DNA of 6,039 bases, taken from Chloroflexota bacterium. GTDB taxonomy: Bacteria > Chloroflexota > Dehalococcoidia > SAR202 > UBA11138. Of this stretch, positions 5,582-6,039 are shown in pieces. Both the position numbers and the translations under genes were made by a program. Numbering within the stretch: the first letter of the stretch is position 1; each line of letters opens with the position of its first letter. The notes below the pieces were generated by a model. It saw only the letters and a program-made list of their open reading frames with translations. It had not been told where the DNA came from and made no database searches. The DNA lies in contig JADFQF010000105.1 of NCBI GenBank assembly GCA_022561955.1, forward strand, positions 1-6,039, read 5' to 3'.

Positions 5582-6039
5582 GTGAAGGTAGCTGTAACGG
5601 GCTCGTCTGGTCTCATCGGCTCGGCCTATGTGAAAGCCGCGAAAAAGGCTGGAATCGAACTGGTGCGCCTGGTGCGACGTGACCCCTCGCCCGGCCAGAG
5701 TGAGTTCAGGTGGGACCCCGAAGCCGGGGAAATAGACGAGGAGGGGCTTGCCGGAGTCGACGCGGTCGTGCACCTCGCCGGTGAGAACATCGGCGCCAGA
5801 CGATGGTCGAATGCTCAGAAGGCGAGGATTCGCGACAGCCGCGTTAACGGCACCAAGACCATGAGCGACGCCGTGGCCCGACTGGACCCGAGGCCCGACG
5901 TTCTCGTGTGCGCGTCGGCCCTCGGATACTACGGAGACCGGGGAGACGATGTATTGACGGAGGATGCGCCCGCGGGCTCGGACTTTCTGGCGAGGGTCGG
6001 AGTGGAGTGGGAGAACGCGTCTCGAAGCGCCTCCGAGGC
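5582..6039 (+). CDS. TIGR01777-family (YfcH-like) SDR epimerase, 3' end beyond window
   Basis: The gene is open to the right edge, showing 152 codons and 2 bases of a family usually about 300 residues long. It is an extended short-chain dehydrogenase/reductase with an NAD(P)-binding Rossmann fold. It begins VKVAVTGSSGLIG, containing the GxxGxxG nucleotide loop (G7, G10, G13). VVHLAGENIGARRW (62-75) and IRDSRVNGTKTM (83-94) follow, then ASALGYYGDRG (111-121), LTEDAP (125-130) and DFLARVGVEWENA (134-146). These are hallmark segments of the TIGR01777 group. The natural substrate of this group is not established. The GTG at 5582 is preferred because the Rossmann strand starts there and AGGA (5574-5577) is 4 nt upstream. 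Another in-frame GTG at 5570 would overlap the AAGGAG at 5565-5570. The gene is divergent from def and shares its upstream region. No convincing plus-strand promoter was found. Confidence 0.93.
   Translation, partial: MKVAVTGSSGLIGSAYVKAAKKAGIELVRLVRRDPSPGQSEFRWDPEAGEIDEEGLAGVDAVVHLAGENIGARRWSNAQKARIRDSRVNGTKTMSDAVARLDPRPDVLVCASALGYYGDRGDDVLTEDAPAGSDFLARVGVEWENASRSASE

Noticed and set aside
5483..5773. A 96-codon minus-strand open frame over the intergenic region and epimerase start
   Set aside because: It opposes the well-supported epimerase gene and crosses a promoter-like region. No motif or ribosome binding site supports it.

Overview
The window looks like ordinary bacterial chromosome. 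It holds a minus-strand housekeeping cluster and, divergent from it at the right edge, a plus-strand gene. Coding DNA is GC-rich and the main intergenic gap is AT-rich. Several genes use GTG or TTG starts. The gene order def-cca-secD-secF, the acidic inserts and the type of intergenic palindrome suggest an environmental bacterium, possibly Chloroflexota (Dehalococcoidia/SAR202-like). That placement is an inference from impression, since no rRNA or marker comparison can be made here.

Layout in transcription order on the minus strand: def (peptide deformylase, 5319-4696), an 82-nt gap, cca (tRNA nucleotidyltransferase/poly(A) polymerase family with an HD domain, 4613-3102), secD (3109-1166, overlapping cca by 8 nt), secF (1162-206, 3 nt after secD), and the first 46 codons of another gene (140-1) with a very basic N-terminus and one membrane segment. 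Tight spacing, no convincing terminator and gene-proximal Shine-Dalgarno sites point to one transcription unit. The products act around translation and export: Def trims formyl groups from nascent chains, the CCA enzyme matures or repairs tRNA 3' ends, and SecDF drives late steps of protein translocation.

The 262-nt gap at 5320-5581 separates this unit from a divergent plus-strand gene for a TIGR01777/YfcH-type SDR epimerase, which starts at 5582 and runs off the right edge. The gap holds two candidate minus-strand promoters, a 62-nt imperfect palindrome of REP/MITE type, and two short perfect hairpins. One hairpin sits exactly over the def Shine-Dalgarno sequence, and its upstream arm copies the 16S rRNA anti-Shine-Dalgarno tail. 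This is the most intriguing regulatory signal in the window.

I see no CRISPR array, tRNA, rRNA, transposase gene or defence system. Apart from the def leader and some lineage-specific protein inserts, the content is conventional.
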